Source of the DNA: an uncultured Bacteroides sp.
GTDB taxonomy: Bacteria; Bacteroidota; Bacteroidia; Bacteroidales; Bacteroidaceae
Assembly (NCBI GenBank): GCA_900766195.1
Contig: CAAFUN010000033.1
Location: 1 to 64,000, forward strand
Direction of reading: 5' to 3'
Length of the DNA: 64,000 nt
Notes under the pieces: model-generated
Told to the model about the DNA's origin: nothing
Database searches by the model: none
The model's input: only the letters and a program-made list of their open reading frames with translations
Translations under genes and position numbers: made by a program
Part shown: in pieces, positions 54,634-63,282 of the stretch
Layout of the letters: each line of letters begins with the position of its first letter
How positions within the stretch are numbered: position 1 is the first letter of the stretch

Positions 54634-54664
54634 AAGGGCGTATCAATACTAATAACACGCCCTT
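54634..54664. terminator. Terminator between the GNAT gene and the TldD/PmbA genes
   Basis: AAGGGCGT at 54634-54641 pairs with ACGCCCTT at 54657-54664, with a loop of 15. T/A-rich tail on the plus strand. The flanking genes converge. Confidence 0.75.
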
Positions 54665-54696
54665 ATATATATTTACGCTAAAGGATAAATCCGTTA

Positions 54697-56016
54697 CTAC
54701 AATCCGCTAAAATCAACTCCTTCAAATGTCAGCGAAGGAATCTGCCAGGAAGCAGTAGGTCTTGGGTCGTTACCTACCGCTACTAAGGATTTCCACAATG
54801 TCACCATGTTTCCGGTTATATTCATCTCATTAATAGGTTGTGTCAATTTACCATTTTCTATCAGAAAGCCCTCGATACCAAAAGAAAAGTCTCCTGTACT
54901 GCTATTGGAATTACCTCCATTGAATCCTGTTACCAAGATACCCTTCTGTACATCTGCCACCAAACCGTCTACATTTTTATCTCCGGGTTTTAATATCAAT
55001 AACGAAGGAGAACTGATAGTGGGAGCCACTCCCATTTTCTTGGCATTATAGGTATCTATGAAGTATGTTTTCAACACCCCGTTTTCAAATATAGGGCGTC
55101 GCTCGGTTGCCACTCCTTCATTGTCGAAATAACAGGCACCGTTAGCTCCAACGATATGCGGTTCATCAGTCAGTATCATCTTCTCGGAAGTCACTTTAGT
55201 ATCCAGTTTATCCAATAAGAAAGAATTCTTTTGCTGCAAAGCCGAACCATACAGAGCGTTCAACAGGGGACTAAGCAAGCGACTGGAATTCATCGCATCT
55301 ACTACCATGGTATATTTGCCGGACTGTATCTTCTTTTGTCCCAGTTTTCTTAATACCCGCTGCAGGGCTTTTTCACCAATACCTACGTCTGGTAACTTAT
55401 TATAGAACAAGCTTAACTCGTACCAACCTGAAGAAGGACGTGCCTCGCCATCTCCCTTCATAGATACAGTAGCGGAGGTAGAAAACCATGAAGTCTTGGA
55501 CTCTCCTTCAAATCCGTTACTAATTAAACGATAAGAAGCATTTTCACCATCACTATAAGAAGAATCAACTGAAATAACACGCTCATCTTTACCCATAACC
55601 TCCTCAGCCGCCTTGCGAGCTCTTTCCACTTTATCATCAGGATTAATAGAATAAAATGCGGGGTCAAACAAGTTTAAGTCAGGCTTTCCTCCTTTATAAT
55701 ATCGGGAGGGATCAGGTAAAACACGAGCCTCATCTGGAGCCAGATAGCGGGTTGAGTCAATTGCTGTTTTTATAAAGTTCTCCAATTCCGCTTTTTCCAA
55801 ACGGTTGGTAGAATAAGTTCCATAGCGCCCATCTACATACAAACTCATACTCAAACCATTCTCTGAAGCTTGCTGAAGACGATCTATCTTTGCATCACGC
55901 AGTTCAAACGAAGAGTTGGAGTTGGCATACAGCACCACTTTAGCAGCCTGGCATCCGTTCTTCAAAGCAAAGTCCATAGCCCATTGAGCCTGTTTTTTAT
56001 TGTTGTCTGTTATCAT
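54697..56016 (-). CDS. pmbA: TldD/PmbA family protein (PmbA-like partner)
   Basis: A protein of 439 residues of the TldD/PmbA family. TldD and PmbA (TldE) form a heterodimeric metalloprotease that matures peptides such as microcin B17 or degrades antitoxins in E. coli. This member lacks the HExxxH zinc motif and matches the non-catalytic partner. It starts with no signal peptide, unlike its neighbour. It follows the tldD-like gene by 33 bases on the same strand. Confidence 0.85.
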   Translation of the reverse strand: MITDNNKKQAQWAMDFALKNGCQAAKVVLYANSNSSFELRDAKIDRLQQASENGLSMSLYVDGRYGTYSTNRLEKAELENFIKTAIDSTRYLAPDEARVLPDPSRYYKGGKPDLNLFDPAFYSINPDDKVERARKAAEEVMGKDERVISVDSSYSDGENASYRLISNGFEGESKTSWFSTSATVSMKGDGEARPSSGWYELSLFYNKLPDVGIGEKALQRVLRKLGQKKIQSGKYTMVVDAMNSSRLLSPLLNALYGSALQQKNSFLLDKLDTKVTSEKMILTDEPHIVGANGACYFDNEGVATERRPIFENGVLKTYFIDTYNAKKMGVAPTISSPSLLILKPGDKNVDGLVADVQKGILVTGFNGGNSNSSTGDFSFGIEGFLIENGKLTQPINEMNITGNMVTLWKSLVAVGNDPRPTASWQIPSLTFEGVDFSGL

Positions 56017-56049
56017 TGTTTCTGCTGATATTCGTTAAAACATTAAAAC

Positions 56050-57588
56050 TTAGCTTTCGCCACCTACAGTGAGCTTGCTCACCAAAGCAGAAGGCATACC
56101 GCACGTCACCGGACAAGACTGCCCGTCTTTTCCGCAAGTCCACGTATTATTGTCTATCTTATCATTGTCAGCCACCATTGTGATTGCCGCCAATGCTTTC
56201 GGACCATTACCTATTATATTTATGTCTTTGATGGGTTGGGTCAATTTACCATCTTCTATGAGATAACCTGATTTGACGAAGAACGTAAAATCACCGGCAC
56301 CAATCTGTACCTGCCCATTTGTGAAATTATCTACGTATATACCTTTTTTCACAGAAGAGATAATATCCTCTTCCTTCATATTTCCAGTTTCCATATAGGT
56401 AGCACGCATACGAGGAATAGGAGCATTACGAAACGTATCACGCCTACCGTTTCCCGTTGGAGGTACTCCGTAATGTTTAGAACTGATGCGATCATGCAGA
56501 TAACTAGTCAGAACTCCGTCCTTAACAATATACGTTTTCTGTCCTTCCACACCTTCATCATCAAAATTCACGGAACCACGATTGAAAGGTATAGTGCCAT
56601 CATCTACCACATTGATATGTTCGTCGCATACTTTCTTATTCAATAAGTCGGAGAAGATGGAGACCTTCTTACGGTTAAAGTCTGCTTCAAAAGCATGTCC
56701 TATTGCCTCGTGCAACAATATACCTGAACCTCCTGCGCCCATTACCACAGGCATTTCACCGCCCTTGGGTTTCACCGCCTTAAAAAGAAGAGCTGTCTTA
56801 TCTACAGCCTCACGGGCAAGCATATCCACTAAATCATCAGTCATGAATTCAAATCCCTTGCGGTATGAACGAGAAGCATAATTGTTTTCCGTACGTCCAT
56901 TCTCCTCCATGATGCAGAATGCAGAATAAGACACCATTGGACGATAATCGTAATAGCTGATGCCTTCCGAATTGCAGAAAAGCACATGTGTGGTACTATC
57001 ATTCAGACTAGCCTGAACTTTCTTTACACGGCTATCCAGGGAGAAAATCTTATCATTCAGCTTTTGTAAATAAGGAATCTTAGCTTTTAGGCTAACCTCT
57101 TCCCAAGGAGTTACCACAGCATAACGATTATCTTTAAGTACCTTCTCCTTCAGTCCTACAGGCTTCACAGACTTCCCAGCCGATGCAATGCGAGCCGCTG
57201 TACGTGCAGCACGTATCATTTCATCCAAAACGACACCTTCCACATAAGCATATCCCGTCTGGTCGCCCGAAAGCACCCGCACTCCCATTCCAAAATCAAT
57301 ATTGGCATTGCAATTATTCACCTTACCGTCCATCAGACTAGCTCCATGGCTAAAGGTATGTTCAAAATAAAGGTCTGCATAATCTCCTCCCTTTTCAAGA
57401 GCAGCAGTCAACACCTTTCTCATATCAGCCTCAGACACACCAAAGTGAATCATAGCAGCAGCTACAGCCGATTTATTATTCGTTTTGCCCAAGGCCCCCT
57501 GTACAGATCCAGGCAAAGCAAAAGATGGTGCAGCCAACGAGCCTAAGACGGCCAGGCCACCTGTTCGTAAGAAATGTCGTCTATCCAT
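56050..57588 (-). CDS. tldD: TldD-like metalloprotease with a Tat-type signal
   Basis: A protein of 512 residues. The N-terminus has a twin-arginine motif, DRRHFLRTGG, then a hydrophobic stretch to about residue 25. It therefore looks exported by the Tat pathway. The zinc motif HEAIGH (His293, Glu294, His298) is intact in GSGILLHEAIGHAFEAD. Later residues show NIIGNGPKALAAI and a cysteine-rich end (CGKDGQSCPVTCGM). TldD proteins are normally cytosolic, so the signal is unusual. Confidence 0.88.
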   Translation of the reverse strand: MDRRHFLRTGGLAVLGSLAAPSFALPGSVQGALGKTNNKSAVAAAMIHFGVSEADMRKVLTAALEKGGDYADLYFEHTFSHGASLMDGKVNNCNANIDFGMGVRVLSGDQTGYAYVEGVVLDEMIRAARTAARIASAGKSVKPVGLKEKVLKDNRYAVVTPWEEVSLKAKIPYLQKLNDKIFSLDSRVKKVQASLNDSTTHVLFCNSEGISYYDYRPMVSYSAFCIMEENGRTENNYASRSYRKGFEFMTDDLVDMLAREAVDKTALLFKAVKPKGGEMPVVMGAGGSGILLHEAIGHAFEADFNRKKVSIFSDLLNKKVCDEHINVVDDGTIPFNRGSVNFDDEGVEGQKTYIVKDGVLTSYLHDRISSKHYGVPPTGNGRRDTFRNAPIPRMRATYMETGNMKEEDIISSVKKGIYVDNFTNGQVQIGAGDFTFFVKSGYLIEDGKLTQPIKDINIIGNGPKALAAITMVADNDKIDNNTWTCGKDGQSCPVTCGMPSALVSKLTVGGES

Positions 57589-57625
57589 GTCTAATTCAAT
57601 TGATATACTGTAATAATAGATGCAC

Positions 57626-58390
57626 TTAATCTTCTTTCGTCAAGAGACTTTCCAATTCTTCGGCATTCAAACGAAGATGGAATTGTCCTTTGTAGGCGAC
57701 AGATATAGCACCTGTCTCTTCCGATACAATAATGGCAAGTGCATCCGATTCCTGTGAAATACCCATTGCGGCCCGGTGCCTTAACCCAAGTTCTTTGGGA
57801 ATATCCAGACTATGGGAGACTGGCAATATACACCCTGCTGCCTTAATGCGTCCCTTGCTAATAACCATGGCCCCATCATGTAGCGGACTATTTTTAAAGA
57901 ATATATTTTCGATTAACCTCTGATTGATATCAGCATTTATAATTTCACCCGTTCGCACCACATCATCAAGAGGCAAATTACGTTCTATAACAATAAGAGC
58001 GCCGACCTTCTGCTTGGCCATACTGATGCATGCCATCACGATAGACATTATCTCCTCATGCTTTACTACATCTTTCTTGTTGCCTGTGAGGAATCTCACT
58101 AATGCACTGGCATGTTGATGAGAGCCTAGTGTCAGTAAGAAACGTCGGATTTCATCTTGAAAAATAATAATTAAAGCCAAAACACCGACACTTACCAGTT
58201 TGTCGAAGATAGAACCGAGAAGTCTCATTTCCAAGACCTGAGAGACGACCAGCCAGATCACAATGAAAACCATTATGCCGGTAAAGACATGAATAGAGCC
58301 CGAAGCCTTCATCACTTTATAACTATAATAAAGCAAGAAAGCAACCAACAGAATGTCGATGAAATCTTTTATGCCAAATTCAAAAAACAA
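57626..58390 (-). CDS. cdaA: Diadenylate cyclase CdaA
   Basis: CdaA makes the second messenger c-di-AMP from two ATP. The 254-residue protein has membrane segments at about 10-25, 34-50 and 64-77 and a catalytic DAC domain with HDGA at 171-174 and RHRAAMG at 204-210. The start is a TTG at 58390. An in-frame TAA lies five codons upstream and no ATG precedes the first membrane segment. It follows folP by seven bases, a pairing often seen in Bacteroidales. No cdaR-like gene is adjacent. Confidence 0.92.
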   Translation of the reverse strand: MFFEFGIKDFIDILLVAFLLYYSYKVMKASGSIHVFTGIMVFIVIWLVVSQVLEMRLLGSIFDKLVSVGVLALIIIFQDEIRRFLLTLGSHQHASALVRFLTGNKKDVVKHEEIMSIVMACISMAKQKVGALIVIERNLPLDDVVRTGEIINADINQRLIENIFFKNSPLHDGAMVISKGRIKAAGCILPVSHSLDIPKELGLRHRAAMGISQESDALAIIVSEETGAISVAYKGQFHLRLNAEELESLLTKED

Positions 58391-58397
58391 GGTCCGA

Positions 58398-59264
58398 TCA
58401 ATTTAAAGGTTCTTTATTCATTTTATTCATTGCATCCACAATCTTCACAGCTTCCACCGCCTCACGCACATCGTGCACCCGTATGATATTAGCTCCTTTC
58501 GTCAGACAGATGGTATTGAGCACGGCAGTACCGTTCAGTGCCTCTTGCGGAGTAATACCTAGCAGTTTATAAATCATAGACTTGCGCGAGACACCTACTA
58601 GTAAAGGTAACTCAAAAATACGAAAGTCATCCAGATGCGCCAAAAGTTCATAGTTATGCTGTAAGGTTTTGCCAAAGCCAAACCCCGGATCAAGAATCAT
58701 ATCTTTAACTCCTAAGTCACGCAATAGCTGTACCTTCTTGGCAAAGTATAAAAACACTTCTTCCAACAAATTATCATACTGAGGCTCCTTTTGCATATTC
58801 TGCGGAGTACCTTGCATGTGCATCATAATATAAGGAACATTCAACTCCGCCACCGTAGGAAACATCTCCGCATCCATTTCTCCAGCAGAAATGTCATTGA
58901 TTATTGCCACACCATATTCTTCCACACACATACGAGCCACATCTGCACGAAAAGTGTCTACCGAAACAATAGCATCGGGGTGGTTCTTGCGGATCACAGT
59001 CAATCCCATACGCAATCGTTCCATCTCTTCTTTAGCAGTGATATGTTCCGCATCAGGCCGTGACGAATAAGCTCCAACATCTATTATTTGGGCACCCTCA
59101 TTCAGTATACAGTCTACTCGTTTAGCAATGGTCAATTCGTTCTGCATGCGGCTCTCTGCATAAAAAGAGTCCGGAGTAACATTCAGAATGCCCATCACGC
59201 AAGGAGTTGAGAGATCGAGTAAGGAACCGTTGACATTAATATATTTTGGAGGAAGCTTATCCAT
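58398..59264 (-). CDS. folP: Dihydropteroate synthase
   Basis: FolP joins p-aminobenzoate with dihydropterin pyrophosphate in folate synthesis and is the sulfonamide target. The 288-residue protein shows MGILNVTPDSF at 24-34, DVGAYSSRPDAEHI and DPGFGFGK, and ends with RVHDVREAVEAVKIVD. Length is normal. The pair with cdaA suggests co-transcription. murF is divergent 177 bases away. Confidence 0.95.
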   Translation of the reverse strand: MDKLPPKYINVNGSLLDLSTPCVMGILNVTPDSFYAESRMQNELTIAKRVDCILNEGAQIIDVGAYSSRPDAEHITAKEEMERLRMGLTVIRKNHPDAIVSVDTFRADVARMCVEEYGVAIINDISAGEMDAEMFPTVAELNVPYIMMHMQGTPQNMQKEPQYDNLLEEVFLYFAKKVQLLRDLGVKDMILDPGFGFGKTLQHNYELLAHLDDFRIFELPLLVGVSRKSMIYKLLGITPQEALNGTAVLNTICLTKGANIIRVHDVREAVEAVKIVDAMNKMNKEPLN

Positions 59265-59389
59265 GAATGGTATTTTTTCACATTGTTATTATGCAAATGT
59301 AAACAAAAAAGGGCTTCAGAAAACATAAAAACAATAAAAAACAAAAAAACATTATTTGCAGTAGCGTAGTATCATAGTTGAGAATAGTC

Positions 59390-59397
59390 TATCTTTG
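59390..59397 (+). promoter_or_regulatory. Bacteroides-type -7 box before murF
   Basis: TATCTTTG fits TAnnTTTG. It ends three bases before the ATG at 59400, so that codon would lie upstream of the transcript start. This favours the ATG at 59442. Confidence 0.45.
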
Positions 59398-59441
59398 CAA
59401 TGATTAGAAAAAAGAAGAATAACGTTGAAAAAAAGAAAGTT

Positions 59442-60740
59442 ATGGATATAACTGCGCTTTATCAAATATTTTTAGAATGTAGCTGCGTCACTACCGACAG
59501 CCGGAATTGTCCGCAAGACTCATTGTTTTTCGCTCTAAAAGGTGACACATTTAATGGTAACACATTTGCTTCCAAAGCATTGGAAAGTGGTAGTAAATAC
59601 GTCATCGTAGACGAGGCAAATTGCATTCCCCCGAAAGACAACCGCTACCTTCTAGTAAAGAACTGTCTGCAAACGCTGCAACAATTGGCCAACTACCACC
59701 GACGCCAGATGGGTACCCGTCTTATTGGCATCACTGGTACCAATGGAAAAACGACAACCAAGGAATTGATTTCCTGTGTTCTTTCTCAAGCATACCATAT
59801 TCTTCATACGGAAGGAAATTTAAACAACCATATAGGAGTTCCGCTCACCCTCTTAAAACTGAAAGCCGAGCATGATTTAGGTATTATTGAGATGGGCGCT
59901 AGCCATCCCGGCGATATCAAAGAACTGGCTCATATTGCAGAACCCGATTATGGCATAATAACCAATGTAGGTAAGGCCCATCTTGAAGGTTTCGGATCAT
60001 TTGAAGGGGTGATCAAAACAAAAGGAGAACTCTATGATTACCTGAGAGCACGTGGTGATTCCACCATCTTCATTCATTATGACAACAATTACCTAAAAGA
60101 TATTGCTTGGGGACTAAATGAAATCTTCTATGGTAGTGAAGATGAATTGTACGTCAATGGTCATGTCACCGACAATTCCCCGTTTCTTGCATTTGAGTGG
60201 AAAGCCGGCAAAGACGGTGAGCACCATGAAGTGCGCACCCATCTTATAGGTGAATATAACTTTCCCAATGCACTGGCTGCTGTCACTATCGGACGTTTCT
60301 TTGGCGTAGAACCTCAAAAGATTGATGCTGCTTTGCGGGAATATGTTCCTCATAACAACCGTTCGCAACTCCAACAGACCACAGACAATACACTTATTAT
60401 TGATGCCTATAACGCCAATCCCAGCAGCATGATGGCTTCAATAGGCAATTTCCACAACATGAAGACCGATGGCAAAATGCTTATATTGGGTGACATGCGT
60501 GAATTAGGGAAAGACAGTGCGGATGAGCATCAAAACATTGTGAACTATCTGGAAAAGTGCGGGTTTAAAGATGTTGTTCTAGTTGGCGACTTATTTGCAG
60601 CAACTCGCAATGAATATACTACGTATCCCAATGTACAAGCTCTTATTAATGCATTGCAGGCAGACAAGCCTCATGGGAAGACCATTTTGATAAAGGGATC
60701 AAATGGGATAAAACTGAGTTCAATAGTAGGCTACCTCTAA
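59442..60740 (+). CDS. murF: UDP-N-acetylmuramoyl-tripeptide--D-alanyl-D-alanine ligase
   Basis: MurF adds the D-Ala-D-Ala dipeptide (made by Ddl) to the UDP-muramoyl tripeptide in the cytoplasm. From the ATG at 59442 the protein has 432 residues. It shows the ATP loop GTNGKTTTKEL at 99-109, then NNHIGVPLTLL and EMGASHPGDI, and ends with the C-terminal Mur ligase domain. A longer frame starts at the ATG 59400, but that region is Lys/Asn-rich and lies inside the probable promoter. Confidence 0.94.
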   Translation: MDITALYQIFLECSCVTTDSRNCPQDSLFFALKGDTFNGNTFASKALESGSKYVIVDEANCIPPKDNRYLLVKNCLQTLQQLANYHRRQMGTRLIGITGTNGKTTTKELISCVLSQAYHILHTEGNLNNHIGVPLTLLKLKAEHDLGIIEMGASHPGDIKELAHIAEPDYGIITNVGKAHLEGFGSFEGVIKTKGELYDYLRARGDSTIFIHYDNNYLKDIAWGLNEIFYGSEDELYVNGHVTDNSPFLAFEWKAGKDGEHHEVRTHLIGEYNFPNALAAVTIGRFFGVEPQKIDAALREYVPHNNRSQLQQTTDNTLIIDAYNANPSSMMASIGNFHNMKTDGKMLILGDMRELGKDSADEHQNIVNYLEKCGFKDVVLVGDLFAATRNEYTTYPNVQALINALQADKPHGKTILIKGSNGIKLSSIVGYL

Positions 60741-60981
60741 TGGAAATAGTGATTAAATAGATTCGGTGTCCGGTGGCTGAAATGATGACAGATGAAGACT
60801 ATGAAGGTTGAATAAAAAAATGATTTTACAATAAATCGGATTGATCAATTATCCGCATATTGATACTGCTGCCATCACGCTCTCTACTAAAAGTTCAAAC
60901 AAATAGCAGAGCATTTTGGAATCAGTACGCGAACGGTAATATCACCACATGATAAGCAACATGCCATTCTAAATAAGACTC

Positions 60982-61389
60982 TCATCGGCGAAAGGAGCGT
61001 TTACTTTTCAGCATGCGTGGACGTAGTAGGAAATAACCTATCAGCGAAGCAATAGTAGCTCCAATGGTATTTGCAGCAAAATCACGCCAATCACCTCCTC
61101 GGTATGTCGTGCAATATTCTTGCAACAGTTCAACAATACCGCTAAACAATACCGGACAAAGATATGCGCCTACCCATGCATGCCAAATAGGAGTATTTCT
61201 CTGCCGATGCGTTCGTAGAAATTCAATCCACAACATACCGGACATACCCATATACATGCAAATATGAACTACTTTATCGATATTTGGAATAGTATCCAAT
61301 TCCGTTGAAGGTGGTTTAAAGAAAGAAAGATAAATCACGATCAAGATAATAGTCAATGAAATGGGATATTTCTTTATATAATACATCAT
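60982..61389 (-). CDS. VanZ-like family membrane protein
   Basis: A protein of 135 residues with about four membrane segments, matching the VanZ-like family. It shows IPNIDKVVHICMYMGMSGML and SGIVELLQEY, followed by GGDWRDFAANTIGATIASLIG. VanZ proteins confer low-level teicoplanin resistance in some species, but most family members have no known function. No van genes are present. Transcription of this gene diverges from the helix-hairpin-helix gene. Confidence 0.88.
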   Translation of the reverse strand: MMYYIKKYPISLTIILIVIYLSFFKPPSTELDTIPNIDKVVHICMYMGMSGMLWIEFLRTHRQRNTPIWHAWVGAYLCPVLFSGIVELLQEYCTTYRGGDWRDFAANTIGATIASLIGYFLLRPRMLKSKRSFRR

Positions 61390-61498
61390 TGGAACAAGAC
61401 TTTATAGTAATGCGCAAATGTACATGTAAAATTGAATTTTCTTCTACTGTTTCACTAAAAAATAATTGAACTCCAATTTCAATACAAAGAACTTTATA

Positions 61499-61506
61499 TA
61501 CTTTTG
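61499..61506 (+). promoter_or_regulatory. Bacteroides-type -7 box before the helix-hairpin-helix gene
   Basis: TACTTTTG fits TAnnTTTG and lies 50 bases before the ATG at 61557. Confidence 0.4.
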
Positions 61507-61556
61507 CAATTCTTTAGCAACACCAAACATTAATATAAAAAAAGATTGCTAAAGAA

Positions 61557-62501
61557 ATGCTCAACTTTTTTAAAACCATAACCTTCTTCACGCGCTCAGA
61601 GAAACGGGGAATCCTGATACTCATCATACTGATTTTAATTATCTATACTTCCATATCGCTTTACTCCTCATTCAGAGATAGAGCTCATTTTTCTTCAGAA
61701 AAAGAAAGAATAAAACATTTGAAAGCGGAGAAGGAGTATGAAGCCTTTATCAGTTCGTTGCAAAAGATACCGCAAAGCCGAAGACTGCACTTCCCTGCTT
61801 ACAGATTCAAGTATAACGATGAAGAAAAAATAGCTATTTCTCTCTTTCCATTTGACCCTAATACTGTTGATTCCATCACTTTCCGACATTTAGGCCTACC
61901 TGCATGGATGACCAAAAACATCCTTCATTATCGTAAAAAAGGAGGAGTATTTCATAAAGCGGCCGATTTTAAGAAAATATATGGGCTGACGGCAGAACAA
62001 TACAACACGCTATTGCCCTATATAACTATCAGACCAATTGAGACATCCCAATCGACCGCATCCTTATATCAAGGCAAAACCGTACATACGGATGTATATA
62101 AATATCCGGCTGGCACCACCGTAGACATCAACCTAGCCGATACCACCGACTTAAAAAAGATACCGGGTATAGGAAGTGGTATTGCACGCCTCATTACGGG
62201 ATATAGAAAACAACTGGGAGGTTTCTATCGGATTGAGCAATTGGAAGAGATACACCTTAAGAGCAAGAACTTACAGGAGTGGCTGACCGTTCATCCTCAG
62301 AACATCAAGCAGATAAACCTCAATAAAGCAAGCGTAGAACGATTGAAAGCACATCCTTATTTCAACTTCTATCAAGCAAAAGCCATCGTTGAATATCGGA
62401 AAAAGAAGGGCAAGTTAACCAGTCTCAAACCTTTCACTTTATATGATGAGTTTACAGAGAAAGACATCGAACGAATTACTCCCTATATCTGCTTTGAATA
62501 G
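61557..62501 (+). CDS. Helix-hairpin-helix (ComEA-like) membrane-anchored protein
   Basis: A protein of 314 residues with one N-terminal membrane segment (about 20-37) and three or more helix-hairpin-helix motifs of the ComEA type. Examples are PAWMTKNILHYRKKGGVF, then LKKIPGIGSGIARLI with GYRKQLGGFY, and a last one with INLNKASVERLKAHPYF. These bind DNA without sequence specificity. In Bacteroidales such proteins are often annotated as competence-like, but a role in DNA uptake is not shown. No other com genes are nearby. Confidence 0.85.
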   Translation: MLNFFKTITFFTRSEKRGILILIILILIIYTSISLYSSFRDRAHFSSEKERIKHLKAEKEYEAFISSLQKIPQSRRLHFPAYRFKYNDEEKIAISLFPFDPNTVDSITFRHLGLPAWMTKNILHYRKKGGVFHKAADFKKIYGLTAEQYNTLLPYITIRPIETSQSTASLYQGKTVHTDVYKYPAGTTVDINLADTTDLKKIPGIGSGIARLITGYRKQLGGFYRIEQLEEIHLKSKNLQEWLTVHPQNIKQINLNKASVERLKAHPYFNFYQAKAIVEYRKKKGKLTSLKPFTLYDEFTEKDIERITPYICFE

Positions 62502-62570
62502 AAACAAGCCATGGCATAATGCAGCTGCCACGCTAAGATTGCAGCTGCTTGTGCTGCATGAGCATCAACC

Positions 62571-63254
62571 TTAGTCCGCCTGCTCCGTCAGAGCTGAAGC
62601 CGGTTGTTGAATCTTTCCGTCTACGATATGAATGGTCCGATCTGTAATCTGTGCCAGTCCTTCATCATGCGTCACAATAACAAAAGTCTGCCCCATCTTA
62701 TCCCGCAAGTCAAAAAACAGTTGATGTAATTCTTCTTTGTTACGGGAGTCCAGGCTACCCGAAGGTTCATCGGCTAACACTACGGCAGGATGATTGATTA
62801 ACGCCCTGGCCACGGCAACCCTCTGCTTCTCGCCACCTGATAGTGCATTAGGCTTATGCGAAGCCCTGTCTGACAACCCCATAAAATCGAGTAGTTCCAT
62901 TGCCGCAGCAACAGCTTCACGCTGTCCTAATCCGCCGATAAGTGCAGGAATCATTATATTTTCAAGCGCTGTAAACTCAGGCAATAGTTGATGAAACTGG
63001 AATACGAACCCGATGTGTTTGTTGCGGAAAGCAGAAAGTTCTTTTTCTTTCATCTTACTAACTAGCGTACCATCTATCGTTGTTCTTCCGCTATCGGCAG
63101 AGTCTAAGGTACCCATTATTTGAAGTAACGTTGTTTTGCCGGCCCCACTTGGACCAACAATGCTCACTACCTCTCTCTTTTCTATTTTAAGATCAATACC
63201 TTTCAACACTTGCAAATTGCCGAAACTCTTGGTAATTCCTTCCAACTTTATCAT
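62571..63254 (-). CDS. lolD: ABC transporter ATP-binding protein, LolD-like
   Basis: An ATPase of 227 residues with Walker A GPSGAGKTT (34-42), signature LSGGEKQR (138-145) and Walker B VVLADEPSG. It belongs to the MacB/LolD/FtsE group, which couple to a permease that pulls molecules out of the inner membrane. LolD sends lipoproteins to the outer membrane, but in this window the permease is absent, so the substrate is inferred only from family resemblance. Confidence 0.85.
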   Translation of the reverse strand: MIKLEGITKSFGNLQVLKGIDLKIEKREVVSIVGPSGAGKTTLLQIMGTLDSADSGRTTIDGTLVSKMKEKELSAFRNKHIGFVFQFHQLLPEFTALENIMIPALIGGLGQREAVAAAMELLDFMGLSDRASHKPNALSGGEKQRVAVARALINHPAVVLADEPSGSLDSRNKEELHQLFFDLRDKMGQTFVIVTHDEGLAQITDRTIHIVDGKIQQPASALTEQAD

Positions 63255-63282
63255 TTCTTATAGAATAACTTATTATTAAATC

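Noticed and set aside
62521..62548. Two GCAGCTGC copies between convergent genes as a terminator or recombination site
   Set aside because: The copies are direct (and self-complementary) and give no stable stem with a T-run. Too short for an attachment site.
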